64,000 bases of DNA from Castellaniella defragrans_A (GCF_040394755.1 NZ_JBEBRQ010000010.1); one strand, 5' to 3'; shown: positions 42,904-51,927, counted from the stretch's first letter. A program made the numbers and translations. Notes: a model not told the origin generated them from the sequence alone.

Positions 42904-44001
42904 TCAAGCAGGATAAAAACACCCCGCCACCGTTGCGTGCCGCGCGCCGGTGACTGCCGGCAGGCAGGCGGCATGGCCGTGAATGTGGGCATGCGCCAGC
43001 CATGCAAAGGCCAGTGCCTCGACAGACTGGACTGGCATGCCGTGTTCGGCGGTTGTCGCCAGGCGGCAGGGCAGGGCTTGCCTCAGGGCCGCCATGAAGG
43101 CGGTATTCAGAGCGCCGCCGCCGCAGGCGAGGACCTCGCGCGTTTCCGGGGCGTGGCTGAGGATGGCCTCGGTGATCGTCTGGACGGAAAGCTGCAGCAG
43201 GGTGGCCTGCACATCGGCAGTCGTCGGTGCGTCGTCTGCCGGCAGCGCCGCCAGGTTTGCGCGCAGCCAGTCGGAGTTGAACAGGTCGCGGCCCGTCGAT
43301 TTCGGCGGCGCGAGGTCGAACCAGGGCTCGGCGCGCAGCCGCGCCAGCAGGCCTGCGTGGCAGCGTCCGTTGGCCGCCCATGCCCCATCCCGATCATAGG
43401 GCTGCCCGAGATGCCGCTGCGCCCAGGCATCCATCAGCATGTTGGCCGGACCCGTATCGAAACCGCGCACCGGCGTTCCCAGGATCGTGATGTTGGCGAT
43501 GCCGCCGAGATTGAGGATGACGCGGCCCGGCTGGTTGCCGAACCAGGCGGCGTGAAAGGCCGGCACCAGCGGCGCGCCCTGGCCGCCCGCGGCGATGTCG
43601 CGGCTGCGAAAATCCGCCACCACGGCGATGCCGGCGCGTTCGGCCAGCCGGGCGGGCGCGTTGATCTGCAGTGTGTAGCCTGCTTGCGGGCAATGGCGGA
43701 CGGTCTGGCCGTGGGCGCCGATGGCGCGCACTTGCGCGGGCGCGAGGCCGGCCTGGGTCAGTAGCTGCCCGACGGTCTGCGCATAGTGATCGGCCAGCCC
43801 GTTGGCCGCTTGCGCCGCGCGCGCGAGCTCATCCGGGCCGGTGGTATTGAGGGTGAGCAGTTCGCCGCGCAGCGTCGCGGACAATGGCAGGCTGGCCGCC
43901 GCCGCGATCCGGATGGCGCTGCCATCGAATGCGGCGAGGACGCCATCGACGCCATCCGTGCTGGTGCCCGACATCAGGCCGATATAGTGTTCGACGGGCA
44001 T
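42904..44001 (-). CDS. anmK: Anhydro-N-acetylmuramic acid kinase
   Basis: 365 residues; phosphorylates and opens anhMurNAc released by lytic transglycosylases. YIGLMSGTSTDGVDGVLAAF (phosphate loop), GAHGQTVRHCP, VADFRSRDIAAGGQGAPLVP (catalytic Asp in the DFR segment), LNLGGIANIT, GFDTGPANMLMDAW and CGGGALNTAFM are all present. It fits the recycling set with slt, mltD and mpl. It converges on erpA. Confidence 0.95.
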   Translation of the reverse strand: MPVEHYIGLMSGTSTDGVDGVLAAFDGSAIRIAAAASLPLSATLRGELLTLNTTGPDELARAAQAANGLADHYAQTVGQLLTQAGLAPAQVRAIGAHGQTVRHCPQAGYTLQINAPARLAERAGIAVVADFRSRDIAAGGQGAPLVPAFHAAWFGNQPGRVILNLGGIANITILGTPVRGFDTGPANMLMDAWAQRHLGQPYDRDGAWAANGRCHAGLLARLRAEPWFDLAPPKSTGRDLFNSDWLRANLAALPADDAPTTADVQATLLQLSVQTITEAILSHAPETREVLACGGGALNTAFMAALRQALPCRLATTAEHGMPVQSVEALAFAWLAHAHIHGHAACLPAVTGARHATVAGCFYPA

Positions 44002-44025
44002 CGCCGGTGTCCTGCCTGGCTGCGA

Positions 44026-45369
44026 CTAGCGCTGTGCGACCTGCCCGACGTTTTGTGCGTCCTGCACCCGCGCCATGAAATCGATGTGGCTGCGGTACTG
44101 GGCCGCTACCGATGCGAACGCCTGGCGGTCGGCAGGCTCGAGCGTGCGCGCCACCGGCAGATCGACTGCCAGCGGGTCCACCGGCTGGTTGTCGATGCGG
44201 AATTCGTAATGCAGGTGCGGGCCGGTGGCCCAGCCCGTGGAGCCGACGTAGCCGATCAATTGGCCTTGCTTGATCTGGTCGCCTTTCTTGAGGCCCTCGG
44301 CGAAGCGGCTCTGGTGCGCGTACAGGGTCGAGTACTTGCCGAAATTCTTGAGGATGATGACATTGCCGTAGCCGTTCTGCTGGCCGATGAACTGGACCGT
44401 GCCGTCGGCCGTCGCGTGGATCGGCGTGCCGGCGGGCGCGGCATAGTCCACCCCCTTGTGGCCCGCCCAGCGTTTGTGGACGGGGTGCATGCGCATCCCG
44501 AAGCGCGAACTGATGCGGGTGAACTTGATGGCCGTGCGCAGGAAGGCGCCCTTGAGGCTCGCGCCATCGAAATCGTAGTAGCCGCCGCTGCCCTCCGACG
44601 TCTTGAACCAGACGGCGCTGTAGGTCTTGTTGCGGTTGACGAATTCGAGAGCGCGGATGCGGCCCGTGCCGACCTGCACGCCGTCATGCATGTAGGCGTC
44701 GTATACGATGCGGAAACGGTCGCCTTTGCGTAGATCCTTGAGGAAATCGATCCGGCTGCCGAGGATGTCGACCATGTCCAGGGTGACGGCATCCGGGATG
44801 CCGGCCGCGTCGGCCGCGCCGAACAGCGAGCTGCTGATGTCGCCCTCGGCGACGCGCAGCTGGGCCTGCGCCGGCATCGAGCGCTCGGCGGCCTGGAAGC
44901 TGCCCTGGCCGTCGGGACGCACCTCGAGCCAGCGCGATACATAGCCGGTTTCGTCCTGTGTGCCGGGCGTGTGGGCATAGCGCAGCCACACGAGCGATCC
45001 CTGGTCGTCCAGGGCTGCCTGCACCATGCGTCCCGGATAGAGTTTGTAGATCGTGCGCGCGTCCTTGTCATGCACCAGGAAGGTCAGCAGACCTTTCTCG
45101 TCGATGCCCAGCCGCTGCAACAGGGCCGCCACGGTGTCGCCGCGCTGAATGCGGGTCTCGGCGATGAAGGGGGCCTTTTCGTTGCTGGCGGCGCGCGGAT
45201 TTTCCAGCGGGTGCAGGTCCAGGGTGCGACGCGCCTCGTAGAGGGGCTCTGGCGGTGCGGTGGGTTTGACGACCGCCAGGGCCGCGGCGGTGATGAAGAT
45301 CCCGCCTGCCGCGATCAGCAGGCTTCGGGTGACATGGTTGCGGCGTTGTTGGTGGTTTTCTGTCGTCAT
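44026..45369 (-). CDS. M23 family metallopeptidase (MepM-like murein endopeptidase)
   Basis: 447 residues from MTTENHQQRRNHVTRSLLIA. An N-terminal TM/signal anchor, an OapA/LysM-like region (RIQRGDTVAALLQRLGI) and a second SPOR/Opa-like region precede the LytM domain: SRFGMRMHPVHKRWAGHKGV (first zinc His), YGNVIILKNFGKYSTLYAHQ and ATGPHLHYEFRIDNQ (HxH). It cleaves peptide cross-bridges during wall growth. It starts 24 bases upstream of anmK on the same strand. In-frame ATGs at 45402 and further up are possible starts. It faces tyrS across 190 bases. Confidence 0.93.
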   Translation of the reverse strand: MTTENHQQRRNHVTRSLLIAAGGIFITAAALAVVKPTAPPEPLYEARRTLDLHPLENPRAASNEKAPFIAETRIQRGDTVAALLQRLGIDEKGLLTFLVHDKDARTIYKLYPGRMVQAALDDQGSLVWLRYAHTPGTQDETGYVSRWLEVRPDGQGSFQAAERSMPAQAQLRVAEGDISSSLFGAADAAGIPDAVTLDMVDILGSRIDFLKDLRKGDRFRIVYDAYMHDGVQVGTGRIRALEFVNRNKTYSAVWFKTSEGSGGYYDFDGASLKGAFLRTAIKFTRISSRFGMRMHPVHKRWAGHKGVDYAAPAGTPIHATADGTVQFIGQQNGYGNVIILKNFGKYSTLYAHQSRFAEGLKKGDQIKQGQLIGYVGSTGWATGPHLHYEFRIDNQPVDPLAVDLPVARTLEPADRQAFASVAAQYRSHIDFMARVQDAQNVGQVAQR

Positions 45370-45559
45370 GGACCGAGGATCGATAAGCTGGGCCGCGTCC
45401 ATCCGGGGCGTGGGCCGGGGCCTCTGATAATATGTGGCCCCAGACCGCCCCCGGTCGGGCGTCGAATTGTTGTACAAAAGCTGCGATGGCACGTTATGCT
45501 AGCGCATCGACCGTGATTTTTCGAGTGATTTTTTTATTTTGCCACTAAAAACGGATATC

Positions 45560-46786
45560 ATGTCGCCCCCTTCCCCCGCTGCCGACCCCCGGATCGATGC
45601 CGACCTGCGCGTCGTCCAGCGGGGATGCGACGAATTGCTCGTCGTTTCCGAATTCGCCGACAAGCTCGCGCGCAGCCGCGCGACGGGGGTGCCGCTGCGC
45701 ATCAAGCTCGGCCTGGACCCGACGGCGCCCGACATCCATCTGGGCCATACCGTGGTGCTCAACAAGATGCGCCAGCTTCAGGACCTGGGTCATACCGTGA
45801 TCTTCCTGATCGGGGATTTCACCGCGCTGATCGGTGACCCCAGTGGCCGCAACGCCACTCGTCCCCCACTCACGCCTGAGCAGATCCAGGAAAACGCCAA
45901 GACCTATTACGCCCAGGCCAGCCTGGTGCTGGACCCGGCGCGCACCGAGATTCGCTACAACTCGGAATGGTGCGACAAGCTCGGTGCCCGGGGGCTGATC
46001 CAGCTCGCCTCGCGCTATACCGTGGCGCGCATGATGGAGCGCGACGATTTCACCAAGCGCTACAAGAGCGGAATTCCGATCTCGGTGCACGAGTTCCTCT
46101 ATCCGCTGTTGCAGGGTTATGACTCGGTGGCCCTGCGCGCCGATCTCGAACTCGGCGGCACCGACCAGAAATTCAATCTCCTCGTCGGGCGCGAACTGCA
46201 AAAGGAATACGGCGGCGAGCCGCAGTGCGTCCTCACCATGCCGCTGCTCGAGGGCACCGATGGCGTCGAAAAGATGTCCAAGTCCAAGGGCAACTACATC
46301 GGTATCACCGAGTCCCCCGATTCCATGTTCGGCAAGCTCATGTCGATTTCCGACACGCTGATGTGGCGCTACTACGAGCTGCTGTCCTTCCGCTCGATCG
46401 AGGACATCGCCGCCTTGCAGGCCGAGATCGCCGCCGGCCGCAATCCGCGCGACGCCAAGGTGATGCTGGCGCAAGAGCTGGTCGGGCGCTTCCACAATGC
46501 CCGTGAGGCCGAGCTGGCCCTCGAACGCTTCAACGCCCAGTTCCGCGATGGCGCCATCCCTGAAAACCTGCCCGAGATCACCGTGGGCGCCGCGCCCATG
46601 GGCATCCTCAAGGTGCTGCGCGAGACCGGTCTGGCCGCCTCGGCTTCCGAGGCCCAGCGCAATATCGAGCAGGGCGGGGTGCGGATCGACGGCGACCGGA
46701 TTTCCGACAAATCCCTGCAATTGCCGTCAGGGGTTTATGTGATGCAGGTGGGCAAGCGCAAGTTCGCGCGGGTGATCCTCACCTGA
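45560..46786 (+). CDS. tyrS: Tyrosyl-tRNA synthetase
   Basis: 408 residues. Class I: LDPTAPDIHLGHTVVLNKM (HIGH), FTALIGDPSGRNATRP, YDSVALRADLELGGTDQKFN and EKMSKSKGNYIGI (KMSKS). The C-terminal S4 RNA-binding domain (NIEQGGVRIDGDRISDKSLQ) is complete. The long-spacer HIGH motif and QKFN mark the TyrRZ-like subfamily. The upstream gap has TTGTAC (45470) and TTATGC (45494) 18 bases apart as a weak promoter candidate. Confidence 0.96.
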   Translation: MSPPSPAADPRIDADLRVVQRGCDELLVVSEFADKLARSRATGVPLRIKLGLDPTAPDIHLGHTVVLNKMRQLQDLGHTVIFLIGDFTALIGDPSGRNATRPPLTPEQIQENAKTYYAQASLVLDPARTEIRYNSEWCDKLGARGLIQLASRYTVARMMERDDFTKRYKSGIPISVHEFLYPLLQGYDSVALRADLELGGTDQKFNLLVGRELQKEYGGEPQCVLTMPLLEGTDGVEKMSKSKGNYIGITESPDSMFGKLMSISDTLMWRYYELLSFRSIEDIAALQAEIAAGRNPRDAKVMLAQELVGRFHNAREAELALERFNAQFRDGAIPENLPEITVGAAPMGILKVLRETGLAASASEAQRNIEQGGVRIDGDRISDKSLQLPSGVYVMQVGKRKFARVILT

Positions 46787-46816
46787 AATGTCCGCCATCG
46801 AACCGTGGGAGGTTTC

Positions 46817-47449
46817 ATGAAACTGCACAGCAATTCCTTTCCCGACCAAGGTGTGATTCCGGAACACAATGCGTTCGGGCGGATCGATCCCGGGGCCCAC
46901 GTGACGCTGGCGGGCAACGTCAACCCCCATCTGGCCTGGTCCGAGGTGCCCGACGGCGTCCGGTCGTTCGCCGTGGTGTGCTGCGACCCCGATGTTCCCA
47001 GCCAGCCCGACGACGTCAACCAAGAGGGCCGCGAAGTCCCGGCCGATCTGCCGCGGGTGGACTTCTACCATTGGGTGCTGGTTGATGTCGCCGCCGACAG
47101 GCGCGAAATCCGTGCGGGCGACTACTCCAGCGGCATCACGCCGCGCGGCAAGGCCGGCCCGCTGGCGCTGGACGGCACCCGCCAGGGCGTCAATGACTAT
47201 ACCCAGTGGTTTGCGGCCGACCGCGACATGAGTGGCGATTACTTCGGCTACGATGGGCCCTGCCCGCCCTGGAACGATGCCCTCGTGCATCGCTATGTGT
47301 TCACGGTCTATGCGCTGGATGTGGATGAGCTCGATGTCCAGGGGCGTTTCACGGGCCCGCAGGCGCTCGAGGCGATGCGCGGCCATATTCTCGCCCAGGC
47401 GTCCATCACCGGCACCTATACTCTCAATCCCCGGTTGCACGCGCTGTAG
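46817..47449 (+). CDS. YbhB/YbcL family phosphatidylethanolamine-binding-like protein
   Basis: 210 residues. The PEBP fold is seen in NVNPHLAWSEVPDGVRSFAV, CCDPDVPSQ, FYHWVLVDVAADRREI, YFGYDGPCPPWNDALVHRYV and FTVYALDV. The DPDxP and GPxPPxxxxHRY motifs line the anion pocket. No signal peptide, so cytoplasmic. Function of the family in bacteria is unclear. GGAGG lies 5 bases before the ATG. Confidence 0.92.
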   Translation: MKLHSNSFPDQGVIPEHNAFGRIDPGAHVTLAGNVNPHLAWSEVPDGVRSFAVVCCDPDVPSQPDDVNQEGREVPADLPRVDFYHWVLVDVAADRREIRAGDYSSGITPRGKAGPLALDGTRQGVNDYTQWFAADRDMSGDYFGYDGPCPPWNDALVHRYVFTVYALDVDELDVQGRFTGPQALEAMRGHILAQASITGTYTLNPRLHAL

Positions 47450-47471
47450 CCGGGCGGATTCCCATGCATGG

Positions 47472-47491
47472 GCCGGCGCCCGGGCGCCGGC
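47472..47491. repeat. 20-bp perfect GC palindrome before glyA
   Basis: Two 10-base halves, GCCGGCGCCC and GGGCGCCGGC, with no spacer, 22 bases after the PEBP stop and 75 bases before glyA. The half-site GGGCGCCGGC is also the core of the dispersed repeat at 16778-16832 and 51190-51237. It may act as a terminator stem, but no T-run follows. Confidence 0.8.
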
Positions 47492-47566
47492 TGGCGGGGT
47501 ACGGCGCCGGGGGTTCACGGTAAAATAGCCCATTCGATCGCCCGCCCATTTCACCTAGGAACCTTC

Positions 47567-48811
47567 ATGTTTGACCGCTCCCGCACACTCGATCAGGCCG
47601 ATCCCGCCATCTGGGCCGCCGTCCAGCAGGAAAATCTGCGCCAGGAACAGCACATCGAGTTGATTGCATCCGAAAACTACGCCAGCCCAGCCGTCATGCA
47701 GGCCCAGGGCACGCAGCTCACCAACAAGTACGCCGAGGGCTATCCCGGCAAACGGTACTACGGCGGCTGCGAGTACGTGGATGTGGTCGAACAGCTCGCC
47801 ATCGACCGCCTCAAGGCGCTCTTTGGCGCCGAGGCGGCCAACGTGCAGCCCAATTCCGGTTCTCAGGCCAACCAGGGCGTGTACATGGCGGTGCTCAAGC
47901 CCGGCGACACGGTTCTGGGCATGAGCCTCGCCGAGGGCGGCCACCTGACCCACGGCTCGCCCGTGAACGCCTCCGGCAAGCTCTATCATTTCCTTTCCTA
48001 CGGCCTGGACGCCAATGAGGTCCTGGACTACGGTCAGCTCGAGGAACTTGCCCGCGAACACAAGCCCAAGCTCATCGTGGGCGGCGCCTCCGCCTATTCC
48101 CTGCGCATCGACTTCGAGCGCATGGCGCGCATCGCGCACGACAACGGCGCCTTGTTCATGGTCGACATCGCCCACTATGCGGGTCTGGTCGCCGGCGGCG
48201 TCTACCCCAACCCGGTGCCGCATGCCGATTTCGTCACCTCGACCACGCACAAGTCCCTGCGCGGCCCGCGCGGCGGCGTCATCATGATGAAGGCCGAATA
48301 CGAAAAGATCATCAACTCGGCGATTTTTCCCGGCATCCAGGGCGGCCCCCTGATGCATGTCATCGCCGCCAAGGCGGTGGCCTTCCAGGAGGCCCTCGAT
48401 CCAGGATTCAAGGCCTATGCCGCCCAGGTGGCCGCCAATGCGCGCGTGTTGGCCGATACACTGGTCAAGCGCGGCCTGCGCATCGTGTCAGGTCGCACCG
48501 AAAGCCATGTCATGCTGGTCGATCTGCGCGCCAAGGGCATCACCGGCAAGGACGCCGAGGCCGTCCTGGGCCAGGCGCACATCACGGTCAACAAGAACGC
48601 CATTCCCAACGATCCCGAGAAACCCTTCGTCACCAGCGGCATCCGCGTGGGTACCCCGGCCATGACGACGCGCGGCTTCACAGAGGCCGAGGCCGAGCTC
48701 ACCGGCAACCTGATCGCCGATGTGCTCGACAATCCCCGGGACGAGGCCAATATCGCCGGCGTGCGCGAACGGGTCCACGCGCTCACGACACGCTTGCCGG
48801 TTTACCGCTAA
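47567..48811 (+). CDS. glyA: Serine hydroxymethyltransferase
   Basis: 414 residues. HIELIASENYASPAVMQAQG, NKYAEGYPGKRYYGGCEYVD and VQPNSGSQANQGVYMAVLKP; the PLP lysine K229 is in TSTTHKSLRGPRGG. It makes glycine and 5,10-methylene-THF from serine. TAGGAA stands 7 bases before the ATG. nrdR follows, the common glyA-nrdR-rib order of beta- and gamma-proteobacteria. Confidence 0.98.
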   Translation: MFDRSRTLDQADPAIWAAVQQENLRQEQHIELIASENYASPAVMQAQGTQLTNKYAEGYPGKRYYGGCEYVDVVEQLAIDRLKALFGAEAANVQPNSGSQANQGVYMAVLKPGDTVLGMSLAEGGHLTHGSPVNASGKLYHFLSYGLDANEVLDYGQLEELAREHKPKLIVGGASAYSLRIDFERMARIAHDNGALFMVDIAHYAGLVAGGVYPNPVPHADFVTSTTHKSLRGPRGGVIMMKAEYEKIINSAIFPGIQGGPLMHVIAAKAVAFQEALDPGFKAYAAQVAANARVLADTLVKRGLRIVSGRTESHVMLVDLRAKGITGKDAEAVLGQAHITVNKNAIPNDPEKPFVTSGIRVGTPAMTTRGFTEAEAELTGNLIADVLDNPRDEANIAGVRERVHALTTRLPVYR

Positions 48812-48820
48812 CCCTCATCA

Positions 48821-48839
48821 CGGGCGCCGCTGGCGCCCG
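48821..48839 (+). other. GC hairpin abutting the nrdR start
   Basis: CGGGCGCC-gct-GGCGCCCG is an 8-bp perfect stem between the glyA stop and nrdR. It ends 2 bases before the first possible nrdR ATG (48841) and 8 before the second (48847), occupying the place where an SD should be. It could end some glyA transcripts or hold down nrdR translation. Confidence 0.7.
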
Positions 48840-48846
48840 CATGCGT

Positions 48847-49314
48847 ATGAAGTGTCCGTTCTGCAGCAGTCCCGACACGCAAGTCATCGACTCGCGGGTC
48901 TCCGAGGAAGGCGATACGATCCGGCGCCGGCGGCGTTGCGCAGCCTGTGATCGGCGGTTCACCACATACGAGCGGGTCGATCTGATGATGCCGGCGGTGG
49001 TCAAGCGCAACGGCACCCGCAGCGAATTCGATGTGGCCAAGCTGCGCGCCAGCATGGGCCTGGCCCTGCGCAAGCGGCCGGTCAGCACGACCGCGGTCGA
49101 TGCCGCGGTCGCGCGCATCCAGGAACGCCTGATGACCAGCGGGCAGCGTGAGGTGCCCTCGGGCCACATTGGCGAACTGGTGATGGCGGAACTGCGCCAG
49201 CTCGATCAGGTGGCCTATGTGCGTTTCGCCTCGGTCTATCGCAGCTTCGAGGATATCCAGGAATTCGTGCGTGCCATCGACGAGTTCCAGTCCTCGCCCG
49301 ATCCCGAGGACTGA
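48847..49314 (+). CDS. nrdR: Transcriptional repressor NrdR
   Basis: 155 residues. MKCPFCSSPDTQVIDSRVSE and RRRRRCAACDRRFTTYER form the zinc ribbon (C3, C6, C31, C34), followed by the ATP-cone (VVKRNGTRSEFDVAKLRASM). It senses dATP/ATP and represses ribonucleotide reductase genes by binding NrdR boxes; no such genes lie here. The start MKCPFC is the family norm; an ATG two codons earlier is possible. A GC hairpin sits directly upstream and no SD is seen. Confidence 0.96.
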   Translation: MKCPFCSSPDTQVIDSRVSEEGDTIRRRRRCAACDRRFTTYERVDLMMPAVVKRNGTRSEFDVAKLRASMGLALRKRPVSTTAVDAAVARIQERLMTSGQREVPSGHIGELVMAELRQLDQVAYVRFASVYRSFEDIQEFVRAIDEFQSSPDPED

Positions 49315-49318
49315 GACC

Positions 49319-50470
49319 ATGGAAACGGAGGCCGCCGCATTCTCGACGCAGGATCATCGCTGGATGCGGCGCGCGCTGGCGGTGGCCGAGGGTTCGCTCA
49401 CCATCAGCACTCCCAATCCACGGGTGGGTTGTGTGCTGGTGCGCGATGGCCGCTGGCTGGCCGAGGGCCATACCCGGCATGCTGGCGGGCGCCACGCCGA
49501 GGCCGATGCCTTGCACGAGGCGGCCAGCCAGGGGATCGACGTCTGTGGCGCCACCGCCTACGTCACGCTCGAGCCCTGCAGCCATTTCGGCCGCACGCCC
49601 CCTTGCGCCGACGCCCTGGCGGCGGCCGGCATTGCGCGTGTGGTGGCCGCGATGGCCGATCCCAATCCCAAGGTCGCGGGGCAGGGCGCGGCGCGCCTGC
49701 GCCAGGCCGGCATCCAGGTCGGCATGGGTCTGTGCGCGGCGGATGCCCTGGCGCTCAATCCCGGCTTCGTCGCCCGCATGACGCGGCGCCGGCCCTGGTT
49801 GTGGCTCAAGACCGCCGGCTCGCTCGATGGCCGCATGGCCTTGGCCGATGGCCGATCCCAGTGGATCACCAGCGAGGAGGCCCGCGCGGATGGGCATCGC
49901 TGGCGCGCCCGCGCCTGCGTGGTCCTGACCGGCATCGGCACCGTGCGGGCCGACGATCCCGTCCTCAGCGTCCGGGCGGTCGAGACCTCCCGGCAGCCGG
50001 TGCGTGCGGTCCTCGATACGAATTTCGAAATCGACGAGGCGGCGCATCTGTTCAATGGCGATCCCGTGTGGATTTTCACGGCGCGCCCGGATCCGGACAA
50101 GAGCGATCGGCTGTCCAGGCGCAACGCGCGTGTGATCGACCTGCCGCGCGGCCCGCGGGGCGGAATCGACCTGGCCGCGTTGATGGACTGGCTGGCCGCG
50201 CATGAGATCAACGAGGTGCACGTCGAGGCGGGCGCGCGCCTAAACGGCGCGCTGCTGGCTGGTGGCTGGGTCGATGAATGGATCGCCTATGTGGCGCCGC
50301 GCGTGCTGGGAGGCGGTCGCGGTCTGGCCGGGGACGAGGGCCTGTTCGATGACCTGTCCGGATCGCCCCGCCATGAGTTCGTGGATGCGGTACAGTTAGG
50401 TCGGGATATGCGCTTGCGGCTGCGCAATCGCGCAAGCTGGCAGGCATTGTGCGCGGTACTCGCGGCCTGA
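49319..50470 (+). CDS. ribD: Bifunctional riboflavin biosynthesis deaminase/reductase
   Basis: 383 residues. The N-terminal deaminase has the zinc site H59-A-E61 and C87/C96 (TLEPCSHFGRTPPC). The C-terminal reductase has LWLKTAGSLDGRMALADG, SQWITSEEARADGHRWRA, GIGTVRADDPVLSVR and EVHVEAGARLNGALL. Carries out steps two and three of riboflavin synthesis from GTP. It starts 4 bases after the nrdR stop and is followed by ribE after 39 bases. Confidence 0.96.
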   Translation: METEAAAFSTQDHRWMRRALAVAEGSLTISTPNPRVGCVLVRDGRWLAEGHTRHAGGRHAEADALHEAASQGIDVCGATAYVTLEPCSHFGRTPPCADALAAAGIARVVAAMADPNPKVAGQGAARLRQAGIQVGMGLCAADALALNPGFVARMTRRRPWLWLKTAGSLDGRMALADGRSQWITSEEARADGHRWRARACVVLTGIGTVRADDPVLSVRAVETSRQPVRAVLDTNFEIDEAAHLFNGDPVWIFTARPDPDKSDRLSRRNARVIDLPRGPRGGIDLAALMDWLAAHEINEVHVEAGARLNGALLAGGWVDEWIAYVAPRVLGGGRGLAGDEGLFDDLSGSPRHEFVDAVQLGRDMRLRLRNRASWQALCAVLAA

Positions 50471-50509
50471 GGGGGCCGCGGCGCCTTCTATTCTTTTGAC
50501 GGAATCACC

Positions 50510-51133
50510 ATGTTTACTGGAATTGTGGCGGCTGTGGGCCGCATCACCGAGGTGCGCCCGCTGGGTGCGGGGCCGGATGCCGGCGTGCGCGCGAATATCG
50601 AGACCGGCGGCCTGCCGATGGCGCACACCCGACTGGGGGACTCGATCGCCGTCCAGGGCGCCTGCATGACAGTGGTGGCATTGCATGAGGGGGCTTTCGA
50701 GGTCGACATCTCGCGCGAAAGCCTGGATCGCACCTGTGGCCTGGATCGCCCGGGCGAGGTCAACCTCGAACATGCGCTGCGGCTGGGCGATTCGCTGGAC
50801 GGTCATCTGGTGTCGGGTCACGTCGATGGCGTGGGCCGGGTGACCTGCATGGAGGCGGTGGGCGAATCTTTCGATCTGCGCGTCATTGTTCCGGCGCATT
50901 TGTCCAAGTACCTGGCCTACAAGGGTTCGCTGACGGTCAACGGGGTCAGCCTCACAGTCAACCGCGTGGTCGATCAGGAGGAAGGCACCGAGGCCTATAT
51001 CAACCTGATTCCGCACACGCTCGAATCGACGACCTTGCGGCACCTGGACATCGGCTCGTCCGTCAACCTCGAGGTCGACATGCTGGCGCGCTATGTCGAA
51101 CGCATGGTGGGCGCGGCGGGCGTGCCGGGCTGA
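50510..51133 (+). CDS. ribE: Riboflavin synthase (alpha subunit)
   Basis: 207 residues in two similar lumazine-binding halves. MFTGIVAAVGRITEV and LGDSIAVQGACMTVV open the first; HVDGVGRVTCMEAVGE and VNGVSLTVNRVVD mark the second. It dismutates two lumazines to riboflavin. No FMN riboswitch pattern was found before ribD or ribE, so control may be through the glyA-nrdR-ribDE transcript. Confidence 0.96.
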   Translation: MFTGIVAAVGRITEVRPLGAGPDAGVRANIETGGLPMAHTRLGDSIAVQGACMTVVALHEGAFEVDISRESLDRTCGLDRPGEVNLEHALRLGDSLDGHLVSGHVDGVGRVTCMEAVGESFDLRVIVPAHLSKYLAYKGSLTVNGVSLTVNRVVDQEEGTEAYINLIPHTLESTTLRHLDIGSSVNLEVDMLARYVERMVGAAGVPG

Positions 51134-51474
51134 GATTCCCTCAGGGTAAACGCATGAAAAAGTGGTTTTAGAGGCTTCGCGAGGGATTGTTTTTTGGGAT
51201 GAGCTCGCGCCCCCCTGGGCGCCGGCCGCCTACGAAAGTGGGAGGGTGTTGGTTCTTTCGGGAGGGTTTTCCACCAGATGTGGCTCAAGAACCCAATCAC
51301 TTGCCCAGCACCTGTTCGATCAGCGAATCCAGACGCTTGCCAAGCAGCTCCGCCCGGCCTGGACTGGCTTTATGCGTTTGCCCTGGAGATTTCCTATGGG
51401 GCCCGGCGATCTGCTAAAATGCCAGACTTTCGTCCAGAGGTGCCGGTGGTTCAGGGCGCCTTGCGATGGGATCA
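51134..51474. other. 341-base gap between ribE and tRNA-Ser
   Basis: No gene is supported. It contains copy B of the dispersed repeat (51190-51237). The 50 bases before the tRNA hold GCTAAAATGCC near 51411-51421, a possible -10 region for the tRNA promoter. A short minus-strand frame ending at 51297 looks protein-like but has no start codon (see rejected items). Confidence 0.5.
51190..51237. repeat. Dispersed GC-rich hairpin repeat, copy B
   Basis: T-run, GGGATGAGCTCGC, GCCCCCCTGGGCGC, CGGCCGCCTACGAAA: the same block as 16778-16832 in the same orientation. The left arm is shorter by six bases (GCCGGC missing), so the stem here is only GCGCCC/GGGCGC. Apart from that gap, the block from AGCTCGC to GAAA differs at a single base (T/C in CCTAYGAAA). 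Confidence 0.75.
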
Positions 51475-51565
51475 GGACAGGTGGCCGAGTGGTTGAAGGC
51501 GCACGCCTGGAAAGCGTGTATACGTGAATAGCGTATCGGGGGTTCGAATCCCCCCTTGTCCGCCA
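51475..51565 (+). tRNA. tRNA-Ser (anticodon GGA)
   Basis: 91 bases. Acceptor GGACAGG pairs with CTTGTCC (one G-T). D-arm GTGGCCGAGTGGTTGAAGGC; anticodon stem CACGC/GCGTG with loop CTGGAAA, anticodon GGA at 51509-51511. It has the long variable arm typical of tRNA-Ser, T-arm GGGGGTTCGAATCCCCC, and an encoded CCA at 51563-51565. It lies at the left edge of an accessory stretch. Confidence 0.97.
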
Positions 51566-51673
51566 GTAAATAATAATAAAATCAATTGGTTATATTTATA
51601 CCTCTGTTTTTATGTCTACCAGCCGGATGGGATGTGGGGCATAATTCCGCAACAACAATTTGCGGGAGGCGGT

Positions 51674-51927
51674 ATGTATAAAGCGGTAGAGTCTTTCTTT
51701 ATTTTCTTTTTGTTATTGGTGTTTGCCTGTGCGCTCGCTTGCGCTTTCTATAGCGCGTTTGTTGCGGGTAAGAAAGCGCTCTGCAGGGCATGTTGGTTTT
51801 TGCCGGCTTGTTCTTTGGGCCTTTTGCGGTGTTGGTTGTAGAGTGGCTTCCGAGCCAGAACAAAGCAGGTGTCCTCGCTGCGCATGAGTCCGTCCGAATA
51901 GAAAAAAAGCAAGACACTGTGCCGTAA
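51674..51927 (+). pseudogene. Frameshifted small membrane protein gene
   Basis: GGGAGG lies 5 bases before ATG 51674. The first frame gives MYKAVESFFIFFLLLVFACA and then FYSAFVAGKK before drifting to a Cys/Leu-rich end and a stop at 51841. From about 51775 the next frame over reads MLVFAGLFFGPFAVLVVEWL followed by PSQNKAG and a charged tail to a stop at 51927. The GLFFGPFAVLVV piece is the second TM of a common two-helix small protein family (W/F-x-x-G-x-x-F-G-P-x). A single-base change near 51765-51780 would join the two halves. It could also be an intact 55-residue protein, but the second half argues for decay. Confidence 0.5.

Noticed and set aside
50471..50509. FMN riboswitch before ribE or ribD
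   Set aside because: The gaps are too short (39 and 4 bases) and lack the RFN core motifs.
51297..51414. Minus-strand frame ending AELLGKRLDSLIEQVLGK
   Set aside because: The end looks protein-like, but only about 38 codons are open, no start codon exists and the upstream bases are stopped. At most a gene-end remnant.
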